From Dokdonella sp. (lineage in GTDB: Bacteria; Pseudomonadota; Gammaproteobacteria; Xanthomonadales; Rhodanobacteraceae): a stretch of 38,793 nucleotides of DNA. The stretch lies in assembly GCF_019634845.1 (NCBI RefSeq), contig NZ_JAHCAQ010000022.1, positions 1 to 38,793 of the forward strand, read 5' to 3'. Below, in pieces: positions 8,890 through 17,584 of this stretch. A model generated the notes under the pieces. The model ran no database searches and was not told the DNA's origin. It saw nothing but the letters and a program-made list of their open reading frames with translations. A program made the position numbers and the translations under genes. Every line of letters starts with the position of its first letter. Position 1 is the first letter of the stretch.

Positions 8890-8991
8890 GCGACGCCGCG
8901 AGCGGACCGCATCGGTGGGCCACGCGCCGCTGCCATCCAGTGCCGTCATCGGCGGCGACACCGCACCCTGCCTGCAGTCCGTCCCATCCAG

Positions 8992-9978
8992 ATGAACGAC
9001 ACCGCCGACCGCGACCCTGCCGCGCCCAGCCCTGCCCCACGCTGGCGGCGCCCATCGTTGCTGGTGCCGGCGGCGCTGCTGGCCTTGTACCTGGTGTGGG
9101 GCTCGACCTACCTGGCGATCCGCATCGCACTGGTGAGCTGGCCGCCGTTCCTGCTCGCCGGCGTGCGCTTCCTCGGCGCGGGCCTCGCGCTGTTCGCCTT
9201 CCTGCGCTGGCGCGGCATGCCGGCGCCGACCGCGCGGCAGTGGCGCAACTGCGCGCTGAGCGGAGCCATGCTGCTGGGGCTCGGCAATGGCCTGGTCTGC
9301 TACGCGGAGCAGGTCGTCGCCTCGGGCCTGGCTGCGGTGGCGGTCGCCAGCATGCCGCTGTTCGCGGCGATCTTCGGTGGCATCTGGGGCCAGTGGCCAC
9401 ATCGCCACGAATGGCTCGGCCTCGCGGTCGGTTTCGCCGGCGTCATCGTGCTCAACTTCGGCAGCGGCATGGCCGGCGCGCCACTGGGCGCGCTCGCGTT
9501 GGTGGTGGCAGCGGCGGCATGGGCGTTCGGCTCGATCTGGAGCAAGCAGCGCGACATGCCGGCGCCGGCAATGAACACGGCCGCGCAGATGCTCACTGCC
9601 GGCGTATTGCTGTTGTTGTTCGCCGCCGTGATCGGCGAGCGCTGGCCGGTCGCGGCGCCGCTGGCAGCCAACCTCGCCCTGCTGTACCTGGCCGTGTTCG
9701 GCTCGATCATCGGGTTCAGCGCCTATCTCTACCTGCTCGGCCACGTGCGGCCCGCGTTGGCCACGAGCTATGCCTACGTCAATCCGCCAGTGGCCGTGCT
9801 GATCGGCGCACTGTTCGGCGGCGAGACCGTGCACGGCGGCGATCTCGTCGCGATGGCGATCATCCTCGCCGGCGTGGCCATCCTCGCGCTCACGCGCGGA
9901 CGCGGCGTCACAACTCCCGCAGCGCCGTCGTCACCGGCAGGCGCGCGGCCTGCAGCGCCGGAAACAGTCCGCCGATGA
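8992..9978 (+). CDS. yedA: EamA-family drug/metabolite exporter, YedA-like
   Basis: A 328-residue inner-membrane protein with ten predicted helices in two EamA repeats. LYLVWGSTYLAIRIAL in the first helix, GLVCYAEQVVASGLAAVAVA in the third to fourth, and PALATSYAYVNPPVAVLIG near the end are characteristic of the YedA/DMT group, which exports small metabolites or amino-acid-like compounds. After the tenth helix, the last about 24 residues (from GVTTPAAP) are an Ala/Pro-rich tail. That tail is encoded in DNA that also encodes, on the other strand, the end of the ABC permease gene (overlap 9908-9978). The exported substrate is not known. Confidence 0.88.
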   Translation: MNDTADRDPAAPSPAPRWRRPSLLVPAALLALYLVWGSTYLAIRIALVSWPPFLLAGVRFLGAGLALFAFLRWRGMPAPTARQWRNCALSGAMLLGLGNGLVCYAEQVVASGLAAVAVASMPLFAAIFGGIWGQWPHRHEWLGLAVGFAGVIVLNFGSGMAGAPLGALALVVAAAAWAFGSIWSKQRDMPAPAMNTAAQMLTAGVLLLLFAAVIGERWPVAAPLAANLALLYLAVFGSIIGFSAYLYLLGHVRPALATSYAYVNPPVAVLIGALFGGETVHGGDLVAMAIILAGVAILALTRGRGVTTPAAPSSPAGARPAAPETVRR

Positions 9979-11218
9979 AGCCGATCACGAGCGCCCACTT
10001 GAGGCCCGTCAGGACGAGCGCCGGCGACACGCGGAATGCGAACACGACCTGGCTGAAATTCTGGCTCAGCGTCGACACCGTGTAGTTGTCGAACAGGAGC
10101 CACGCCACCGCCGCACCCAGCAAGCCGCCGGCGAGCGCCAGCAGCATCGTTTCCAGCATCACCGATACCACCACCGGCAGGCCGCGGAAGCCGATCGCGC
10201 GCAAGGTGGCGATTTCGCGCGCGCGCGCGGCAACGGCGGCATACATCGTGTTGAGCGCGCCGAAGATCGCGCCGATCGCCATGATCGCGCCGACCACGCT
10301 GCCGACGATGCGGAGCAGCCGGCTCAGCCCTTCGGACTGCTTGCTGAAGTACGCACGCGTGGTCTCGGCATCGACCTTGAGCTGCGGATTGGCCGCCAGC
10401 GCGGCCTTGAAGCCGTCCAACGCATCGGCGTTGACGAGCTTGACCGTGACATCGGTGACGCTGTTGCCGCGACGATAGGTCGAAGCGACGATGTCGGCGT
10501 CGGCCCATACCTCGGAGTCGAACGCATCGCCCGCGCGGAACGTGCCGACCACGGTCCAGACCTGGTTGTTGAGGCGGATCTGCGCCCCCAGCTCCAGTCC
10601 CTGGAACTGCTCGGCGGCGCCCTTGCCGACCACGAGTTCGCGCAGACCCGGCTCGAAGTAGCGCCCGGCGGTGATCTCGACCTGCGGGCGCAGCTCGCGC
10701 ACTTGCGGTCCGACGCCGCGGATCTGCACGTTGGCATCGAGGCCGCTGCCCTGGCGCGGCAGCGAGGCCACCACCACGAGCTCGGGTGAAGCGATCGGCC
10801 GACCCTGTGCGTCCTTGAGGATGCCGGGCGCCTGCTCGATCTGCACCACGGCATCGTGCAGCAGCACCGAATTGAGCTCGGCATTGGCGCCGGCACGCGT
10901 GACCAGCACGGTATCGTCGCTGCCGGTTTCCGCCAGCGTGGCACGGAAGCCCTCACCCATCGCGAGCAATGCCACCAGCACGCCGACCACGCCGGCGATG
11001 CCGACCACGACCACCGACGACGAACCCAGCCGCTGACCCAGCGTGGACAGGCCCACCCGCGTGACGGCCCAGGTCTGCTGGCCGCGATGACTCAGCACCA
11101 TCCACAGTGCCAACACGATCGCCAGCGCGAGCAGTGCCGGCCACGGCAGCATGGCCAGCGGCACGGCCGTCGCGAGCAGCGCGAGCGTGATGGCGAGGTT
11201 TGGCAGCAGTTTGCGCAT
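9908..11218 (-). CDS. ABC transporter permease, FtsX/MacB type (second permease)
   Basis: A 436-residue membrane protein with the MacB_PCD plus FtsX layout. One or two helices lie near the N-terminus (about 8-45), another at about 70-90 (SSSVVVVGIAGVVGVLVALL), then a large periplasmic domain (about 95-310). Three C-terminal helices follow, with the FtsX signature AREIATLRAIGFR. It is the last gene of a four-gene operon (adaptor, ATPase, permease, permease), 11 bp after the preceding permease. Such split MacAB or DevBCA-like systems export peptides, lipids or drugs, or act as mechanotransmission complexes; the cargo here is unknown. Its 3' end overlaps the convergent yedA-like gene by 71 bp. 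Confidence 0.9.
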   Translation of the reverse strand: MRKLLPNLAITLALLATAVPLAMLPWPALLALAIVLALWMVLSHRGQQTWAVTRVGLSTLGQRLGSSSVVVVGIAGVVGVLVALLAMGEGFRATLAETGSDDTVLVTRAGANAELNSVLLHDAVVQIEQAPGILKDAQGRPIASPELVVVASLPRQGSGLDANVQIRGVGPQVRELRPQVEITAGRYFEPGLRELVVGKGAAEQFQGLELGAQIRLNNQVWTVVGTFRAGDAFDSEVWADADIVASTYRRGNSVTDVTVKLVNADALDGFKAALAANPQLKVDAETTRAYFSKQSEGLSRLLRIVGSVVGAIMAIGAIFGALNTMYAAVAARAREIATLRAIGFRGLPVVVSVMLETMLLALAGGLLGAAVAWLLFDNYTVSTLSQNFSQVVFAFRVSPALVLTGLKWALVIGFIGGLFPALQAARLPVTTALREL

Positions 11219-11229
11219 GACAGTCTCCC

Positions 11230-12390
11230 TCAACGTCCAGCCAGCGCATCGACGATGCGCAGGCGCATGCCGCGCAGCGCCGGCAGCGCGCCGACCACGA
11301 GTCCGATGCCGATCATCATGGCGATGCCGAACAGCCAGGTCGCCAGCCGCACCTGATCGGGCAGCAGGCCGCGCACCTGGGTGCTCATCACCGGCACGAT
11401 GAGCGCCGCGAGCGCGATGCCGATGAGGCCGCCGAGCAGGATCAGCAGCACCGACTCGGCGAGCACCAGGCCGAGCACGCTGCGGTTGGAGAAGCCGATC
11501 GTCTTGAGCACCGCGAGCTCGGGAATGCGCTCGCGCACGGCCTGCGCCATGGTGTTGCCGGTGAGCAGGATCAGCGTGAAGAACACCGCGCTCATGATGC
11601 CGGCGACGATGAGGCCGATGTCGGCGAACTGGCTCACGAAGGCGCGGTTGAACGCGTTCTCGCTCTGCGTCTTGGTCTCGTGGTCGGAGTTGGCCGAGAT
11701 CGCGTCGATCGCGTGCGCGACCGCGTCGGCCTGGTTCACATCGGCGAGCTGGGCCACGTAGAAGCCGATGCGGCCACGGTCGAACGGCCGCGACTCGTCG
11801 AGGTATTTCCAGCGGAAGAACAGGATCGACTCGCGGTTCTTCTCCTTGCGGTCCCGCGCATGGAAGATGCCGACGAGGTCGAAGGTCCAGGTGTTGCTGC
11901 CGTCGCGCTGCGGGAAGATCGTCGCCTGCAGCGGGATCTTGTCGCCGATCTTCCAGCCGAAGCGCTGCGCCAGCTCGGCACCGACGATGGCGCCGGTGCG
12001 CGTGTTGCGAAACGCGGCGCGCTGGTCCGCGGGCATCTCGTACTCGTCGAACAGGTCGAGGAAGTTGTCGCTGACGGCTTCGTTGGGAAAGAAGTTCCTG
12101 GGATCCTGATAGATGCCACCGAACCAGTTGCCGTAGGCCACCTCCTTGACGCCCGGCACGGCCTCGATGCGCGGCAACAGGCTCTGCGGCAGCGACACGG
12201 TCATGCTGATCCGGGACATCACCAGCAGCCGATCGACACCGGCCACGCTGTTGCCGGCGTCGCCAAACGCGGCGCGCACCGAGTCGAGCAGGCCGAACAG
12301 CAGGAACGCGGCCATCACCGAGGCCAGCGTGAATATCGTGCGTGCCTTGCGGCGGAACAACGCGGCCCAGATGAGATGGAGGTATTTCAT
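11230..12390 (-). CDS. ABC transporter permease, FtsX/MacB type (first permease)
   Basis: A 386-residue permease starting MKYLHLIWAALFRRKARTIFT, typical for the FtsX-like family, with one N-terminal helix (about 18-38), a periplasmic MacB_PCD domain (about 50-255) and three C-terminal helices. RERIPELAVLKTIGFSNRSV is the conserved cytoplasmic coupling segment. It presumably pairs with the downstream permease as a heterodimer served by the single ATPase gene upstream. A longer reading from 12435 adds 15 residues with no homology, so 12390 is preferred. The 135-bp gap to the ATPase gene holds no other ORF that I can support. Confidence 0.9.
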   Translation of the reverse strand: MKYLHLIWAALFRRKARTIFTLASVMAAFLLFGLLDSVRAAFGDAGNSVAGVDRLLVMSRISMTVSLPQSLLPRIEAVPGVKEVAYGNWFGGIYQDPRNFFPNEAVSDNFLDLFDEYEMPADQRAAFRNTRTGAIVGAELAQRFGWKIGDKIPLQATIFPQRDGSNTWTFDLVGIFHARDRKEKNRESILFFRWKYLDESRPFDRGRIGFYVAQLADVNQADAVAHAIDAISANSDHETKTQSENAFNRAFVSQFADIGLIVAGIMSAVFFTLILLTGNTMAQAVRERIPELAVLKTIGFSNRSVLGLVLAESVLLILLGGLIGIALAALIVPVMSTQVRGLLPDQVRLATWLFGIAMMIGIGLVVGALPALRGMRLRIVDALAGR

Positions 12391-12525
12391 GGGATGGGCT
12401 CGATGGTGGTGGAGGAACGGGCCGGCGCCTGCCACGATCGCGCGGGCGGGACGCCGGCAGCGCCATCGGCAATGCTCCTGCGCCGACCGTCGGTGGTGAC
12501 CGCATGCTGCACGGACATGGCGGCG

Positions 12526-13215
<690 letters not shown>

Positions 13216-13248
13216 CTCGGTTCCTCGCTGTGCGCCCGCCGGCGCGTG

Positions 13249-14481
13249 CTATTTGCGTGCTGCCTCGACGCGCGCGCCATCGCCGAGGTCGGCGCCCGGC
13301 TTGCGCACCACGCGCGTACCGGCGGCGACGCCCTCGACCAGGCGCTGGTCGGCCTGGGCCCGTCCCGGCGTCACCGCGCGCTGCCGCACCCGTCCGTCCT
13401 CGACGACGAACACGACGCTGCGTCCGTCGCGCTGCACGATCGCATCGGTCGGCACCAGCACGCCGCTCGGTGGCGGCGCCGCGCCCGCGCCGTCCTTGTC
13501 GTCCTCGAGGAAGGACACGCGCACGCCCATGTCGGGCACGATCCGCGCGTCCTTCTCGTTGAAACCGATGCGCACCTTGACCGTGGCCTTGCCGCGGTCG
13601 GCGGCCGGGATGATCGCGATCACGTGCGCGGGGATCTTCCAGTCGGGATAGGCGTCGAGCACGGCTTCGACCGGCTGGCCCGCGACCACGCGCTGGATGT
13701 AGGCCTCGTTGACGTCGACCTCGATCTCGAGCGAATCCATGTCGACGATCGTGCCCACGCCGGTGCGCGTGAAGCCGCCGCCGGCCGACAGCGGCGAGAC
13801 GATCTCGCCGACCTGGGCGGCCTTGGCGGTGATGACGCCCGCGAACGGCGCGCGCACCGTGCAGTAGTCGAGCTGCACCTGCGCCGCGTTGACGTTGGCC
13901 TGCGCCACCTCGACCTGGCGCGCCTGCGCCTGCACCAGCGCGCGCTGGCTCGCGACCTGGGTACGCGCGAGCTCCACCGCCTGGCGCGAGACGAGCTGGC
14001 GGCCGAGGAGTTCGGTCGCGCGCCGCTCGTCGCGTTCGTTCTGCGCGAGCTGGGCGCGCGCCTGCTCGAGCTGCGCCTGCGCGGCGCGCAGTCCGGCTTG
14101 CGCCTGCGCGAGCATCGCCTTCTGCGCGGCGTCCTCGAGCGTGGCCAATACCTGCCCCGCCGCGACGCGCTCGCCCTCCTCGATCAGCACCTGGGTCAGC
14201 GTGCCCGTGATCTGCGCCGATACCGTGGCCTGCCGCCGCGCGGTCACGTAGCCGGTCGCCTGCAGTACGGCCATGCTGGCGGCCCCACCCGCCTGTGGCG
14301 CAGTCGCGACGGCCGTTTCGACCACCAGCGCGCGCGTGCCGCGCAACAGCCACCAACCGCCCGCCGCCACGAGGAGCGCGACCCCCACGGCGAGCGCAAT
14401 CCAACGACCGCGCGACGCTCCCGTCGCGGTTGGCGCCGAGCGGTCGATACGCAGTTCCTTGAGCAGTTGCGACTGGTCCAT
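13249..14481 (-). CDS. Periplasmic adaptor (HlyD/MacA family) of the ABC export system
   Basis: A 410-residue membrane-fusion protein. A short cytoplasmic N-terminus is followed by one membrane helix (about 28-48), then split lipoyl halves (around GYVTARRQATVSAQITG and VRAPFAGVITAKAAQVGEIV). Between them is an Ala/Gln-rich alpha-helical hairpin (about 120-200). A beta-barrel and membrane-proximal domain follow, including VLVPTDAIVQRDGRSVVFVV. It would link the inner-membrane permeases to an outer-membrane channel; no TolC gene is present in the window, so a shared TolC is likely. I chose the ATG at 14481; 14520 is an alternative adding 13 residues. Neither has a good ribosome site. Confidence 0.9.
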   Translation of the reverse strand: MDQSQLLKELRIDRSAPTATGASRGRWIALAVGVALLVAAGGWWLLRGTRALVVETAVATAPQAGGAASMAVLQATGYVTARRQATVSAQITGTLTQVLIEEGERVAAGQVLATLEDAAQKAMLAQAQAGLRAAQAQLEQARAQLAQNERDERRATELLGRQLVSRQAVELARTQVASQRALVQAQARQVEVAQANVNAAQVQLDYCTVRAPFAGVITAKAAQVGEIVSPLSAGGGFTRTGVGTIVDMDSLEIEVDVNEAYIQRVVAGQPVEAVLDAYPDWKIPAHVIAIIPAADRGKATVKVRIGFNEKDARIVPDMGVRVSFLEDDKDGAGAAPPPSGVLVPTDAIVQRDGRSVVFVVEDGRVRQRAVTPGRAQADQRLVEGVAAGTRVVRKPGADLGDGARVEAARK

Positions 14482-14767
14482 GGCAGGCAGGAGATCAGGG
14501 CGAATCCCTGATTCTCGCATGCTGCGGCAAACGCAACGCGTCAGGGACTCGCGCTCATCATGGATCGCTCATGACGAATGTCATCCGGATTCCCAGAGCA
14601 CGACTGGAAGGGCGATGCGCGTTGCCTGGTCTTTCGATGGCGTTCGGCGACGATCGTGCGCACGGCCGTGCGAGTCCGTCGCTGTGCCATGCGGACGGCT
14701 TTAGCTCGGTGCCCAGCAGGAGAGTGCGGAAAAGCGAGCCCAGGCGAGTCGTCTGGCTCAAGTATGG

Positions 14768-15286
14768 TCAGCGCCTTTGCAGGTCAGCAATGAACGCTTG
14801 CGTGTCGTCCGGACTGACGATGACATCGTACGCACCGGTCGTAGGAACAAGCACGGCTCGCCCGGCAGTTTGCAGCACAAAGACCTTTCGTCCGCCGCGC
14901 GGTTGGAACCAGCCGAGCAAGAACCCAGGCAATCCCACGCCGTTGACTCGGATGCCGAGCGCCTTGCGCAACTCTGCCGAGTCTAACGTCACGATCGCTT
15001 CGCCCCGAATGGCGGATCGTGCAATCGTCTCTTTGTAGAGTCCACCGCCGACCGTCAACTGTGTCTCCTCCGTAACGATCTTCACCATGATCAATTGAGC
15101 GAGCAGAAAAATCGTAAGCGGGAGAGTCAGCACCCCAATCACCGCCGGAATCTTGAAGTTGACGCTTCCCGTGGCCAAATACAGCGCCAAGAGAACGGTT
15201 GCAAACGGCAAGACCGAAACTAAAACGACAATGACTAGAATCGGCTTGAAGTTGAATGATGATATGGTGTATAGCGTCGCGCTCAT
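14768..15286 (-). CDS. Membrane protein with bacterial PH-like domain, third gene of the radical SAM operon
   Basis: Encodes 172 residues. Two hydrophobic helices (about 15-38 and 46-68) anchor the N-terminus. The remainder (about 70-172) is a beta-rich domain ending DDTQAFIADLQRR, which resembles the short bacterial pleckstrin-homology domains (bPH type) that follow paired helices. That assignment is by pattern only. It starts 19 bp after the stop of the Tat-signal protein gene, with an AGG ribosome site, so it belongs to the same minus-strand operon. Codon use is less GC-rich than in the flanking genes. Role unknown; a membrane partner, immunity or scaffold function for the operon product is possible. 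Confidence 0.75.
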   Translation of the reverse strand: MSATLYTISSFNFKPILVIVVLVSVLPFATVLLALYLATGSVNFKIPAVIGVLTLPLTIFLLAQLIMVKIVTEETQLTVGGGLYKETIARSAIRGEAIVTLDSAELRKALGIRVNGVGLPGFLLGWFQPRGGRKVFVLQTAGRAVLVPTTGAYDVIVSPDDTQAFIADLQRR

Positions 15287-15305
15287 GACTACCGTACCTT
15301 TTGAT

Positions 15306-16406
15306 TCAAACCCGGTCCAGTCCCAAGCATTTCCAAGAATACCGAGTCACGACGTCGATGATGTTTGGCAACACGTCCTGCGAGACCGGTAGTAGATTGA
15401 CGTTGCGCATCGCTGTCAGAACCGCATGAACTTCCAACTGGACCGCTTGCTTGGCGCTATACACTTGCAGTCCCGCGTCGTCGGTCAGGACGGCCAATCG
15501 CACCGCGCGCTCGGCGTTGCGCATGGCCGCCGGATCAAGCTTCACGAATTCGCCGGTGAACGATGAGGAAACCAACCCGGCATCCGTTCCAAACCGATTG
15601 GACTCTGGATTGGTTCCGCCGACCACGATCGCGGTTTTCACCGCGGCGCTGATGAACACAGCCGCAAGTATGCCGACCGTGGCCGCGATGACCACGGACA
15701 CATAGGCAACGACCGTCGCCGCGATGCCAACCGCCACCACGCACAACGCCACCGCCGTACACATCGGCTGCGGCCCGGCTCCAATGTGCTCGACCAAGAC
15801 CTGGCTGAGGCTCACGATATCGTCGTCGCTTAGCACCGTGTCGCCGCTGTCGATCGACGCGAGCAACGCTCGCTGCTTCGTCTGTTCGACGTACGGCTGG
15901 ATCGCCGCAATCGACATCTGAATCTCCTCGATGTTTTCGCGGAAGATCTGCTCGACATGGGACTGGAGTGCCGAGGGATCGGTCGAGGTGAATACGCCGG
16001 CATCGATGAGCTGACTGAACACCGAGACATAGTCGCTCTTCGCAAGTGCGGTTTTCACCGCGGGATCCGCAATCGCCCGGAGAAGTACCACCGTCTCCGT
16101 GGCGAGGGTTCGATCTGATGCGTCCAATCCAATGGAGCCCAGATATCCCGTTGGGTCTTTGTGGAAGGCGGTGCTCTCCGATGGATTAGTAAGGACGTTC
16201 TCCCACAGCTTGGCGACCTTCGACAACCCATCCCAAAGCTCACTTGGTACCTTTGCCTTGGAAAGAGGGAGCTTGAACTTGTCCAAGTCCGAGATGTCGC
16301 GTGGTTGGACGCTCGCCGGCGTGCCGTAAAGCCGACCTGCCGTTCCCACCGCCAAAGGCGCGCCGAGCGCCGCGACGCCACCTTTGAGAAATTTTCTGCG
16401 TTTCAT
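15306..16406 (-). CDS. Tat-signal protein with long hydrophobic segment; candidate substrate of the radical SAM enzyme
   Basis: Encodes 366 residues. The N-terminus MKRRKFLKGG followed by an Ala/Gly/Leu stretch (11-24) fits a twin-arginine export signal. Residues about 50-205 look alpha-helical and soluble, with LWENVLTNPSESTAF at 68-81. Residues about 216-263 form a striking Val/Ala/Ile-rich hydrophobic block containing C216 and C222; a polar stretch starts with GGTNPESNRFG. The C-terminus has WKCLGLDRV with C360, the only other cysteine. Its ATG overlaps the radical SAM stop codon (ATGA), so the two are translationally coupled. I do not recognise the family. A modified, exported protein or a large RiPP-like precursor are possibilities suggested by context, not shown. 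Confidence 0.75.
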   Translation of the reverse strand: MKRRKFLKGGVAALGAPLAVGTAGRLYGTPASVQPRDISDLDKFKLPLSKAKVPSELWDGLSKVAKLWENVLTNPSESTAFHKDPTGYLGSIGLDASDRTLATETVVLLRAIADPAVKTALAKSDYVSVFSQLIDAGVFTSTDPSALQSHVEQIFRENIEEIQMSIAAIQPYVEQTKQRALLASIDSGDTVLSDDDIVSLSQVLVEHIGAGPQPMCTAVALCVVAVGIAATVVAYVSVVIAATVGILAAVFISAAVKTAIVVGGTNPESNRFGTDAGLVSSSFTGEFVKLDPAAMRNAERAVRLAVLTDDAGLQVYSAKQAVQLEVHAVLTAMRNVNLLPVSQDVLPNIIDVVTRYSWKCLGLDRV

Positions 16407-17491
16407 GCCTCTACCTCCATTGACACCAACGCTGTAACCGTTTTGCCCGGCAATGGAACGTGCTCGAGTTCCTTTTGTTTTCTTACGGCTTCCAAAGAGA
16501 AACGGGTCATAATTTCCGTAACGAATTCGGAATAGCGTTCAACCAAGGCCTCGCGGACGTGTTGATTCTGATGAAGAATCACGCACGCTTGGCAAATATG
16601 GACGACGCCTTTGAGCAGGCCGTTGGCGTCATCGCCAAGCAATCGCTTGATGATCATGTAGGGCCCGTCGACGTGAATCCAATACTTCAGAAAATCATCA
16701 ATCTGCGAGCGGTAGAGGTCGCGCATCGTCGAGGCTTCATCGATGTGACCGAGCCGCATCTCAGGGATGTGCTCAAGGGTCAGTCCGCAGCAGGCCGACA
16801 GGTTGCTGTGCGGCGTCACGACGACCGTTTCAAAAATCTGGCTGCACCCATCTTCCAATGAATCGTGCGCGTTGGGCATCTTGCGTTGTTGGGCGTCCTC
16901 ATTAAAGGGCATCCAGCTATTGGATTGGATCTTCAGCAGGCGCGTTTGGAGCGCGTCTCGAATCACCGGGTGGTTGACGATGTCGCGCAGGCAGTTCGCC
17001 TCGGCCGGATCAGTTTCGACTGTGATGAGCGTGGAGATACCCGACTTCGTCAACGCGAACGCCGCGTTCGCGACACTAGTGATGGGGACCCACTCCTGAT
17101 GGTCGGCACCGGTGCTGATGTTGATTTCCGTGAGACCCGACAACTTCAAGCGGTTCGCAGTCGCAAATGCGTGATCTGCACTCTTTCCCCACGACCCGTT
17201 CGTTACGATCCGCGTCATGAGGCCCAACGACGTCGCCAATTCAACCGCGACGTACAAGTCCTCTTTGAGAAGAAACGCCTCACCGCCGCTGAAGACGACC
17301 AGCCTCAAGCCCGGAAAGCTGTCTTTCGCTTCGTGAATGCGTTCGAGAATTTGGCCGCGACTCAACCGGCCGACAACGTTCGGGGACGATTCGAAGCAAC
17401 ACTGCCGACATGCGGCCGTGCACTGGTACGTCGTCAGGATTGTCAGTGTGTGCGGAAACGAGCGTTCCATCAGAGCATCGAGCGTGTCCAT
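16403..17491 (-). CDS. Radical SAM enzyme with probable auxiliary iron-sulfur cluster
   Basis: Encodes 362 residues. The 4Fe-4S/SAM motif is C24-x3-C28-x2-C31 (CTAACRQCC), the SAM-binding GGE-type motif is FSGGEAFLL at 68-75, and the strand-rich partial TIM barrel follows. Further cysteines at C216, C234/C235, C300 and C303 (SACCGL and HICQAC) are placed like ligands of a SPASM/twitch-type auxiliary cluster, as in enzymes that modify peptides or proteins. The start at 17491 is decided by AGGAG exactly 7 nt upstream; a TTG-initiated extension to 17584 is unlikely. It is the first gene of a three-gene operon and overlaps the Tat-signal gene by 4 nt. The lower GC suggests lateral acquisition. 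The substrate is not known. Confidence 0.88.
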   Translation of the reverse strand: MDTLDALMERSFPHTLTILTTYQCTAACRQCCFESSPNVVGRLSRGQILERIHEAKDSFPGLRLVVFSGGEAFLLKEDLYVAVELATSLGLMTRIVTNGSWGKSADHAFATANRLKLSGLTEINISTGADHQEWVPITSVANAAFALTKSGISTLITVETDPAEANCLRDIVNHPVIRDALQTRLLKIQSNSWMPFNEDAQQRKMPNAHDSLEDGCSQIFETVVVTPHSNLSACCGLTLEHIPEMRLGHIDEASTMRDLYRSQIDDFLKYWIHVDGPYMIIKRLLGDDANGLLKGVVHICQACVILHQNQHVREALVERYSEFVTEIMTRFSLEAVRKQKELEHVPLPGKTVTALVSMEVEA

Positions 17492-17584
17492 CACTCCTCT
17501 CCTATAACGACGTCTAATCTGAACACACAAACGAACGGTTTGAATAGCTCTAGCCATCCAGACGTCGCCGAGTTTCTTTCGCAA

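Noticed and set aside
14521-14767. Short frames between the adaptor gene and the PH-domain gene
   Set aside because: Frames on both strands (for example 14558-14761) lack ribosome sites and conserved features; I see only non-coding DNA here.
17492-17584. TTG-initiated N-terminal extension of the radical SAM enzyme
   Set aside because: An ideal ribosome site lies directly before the ATG at 17491 and the extension is basic and non-conserved in appearance.
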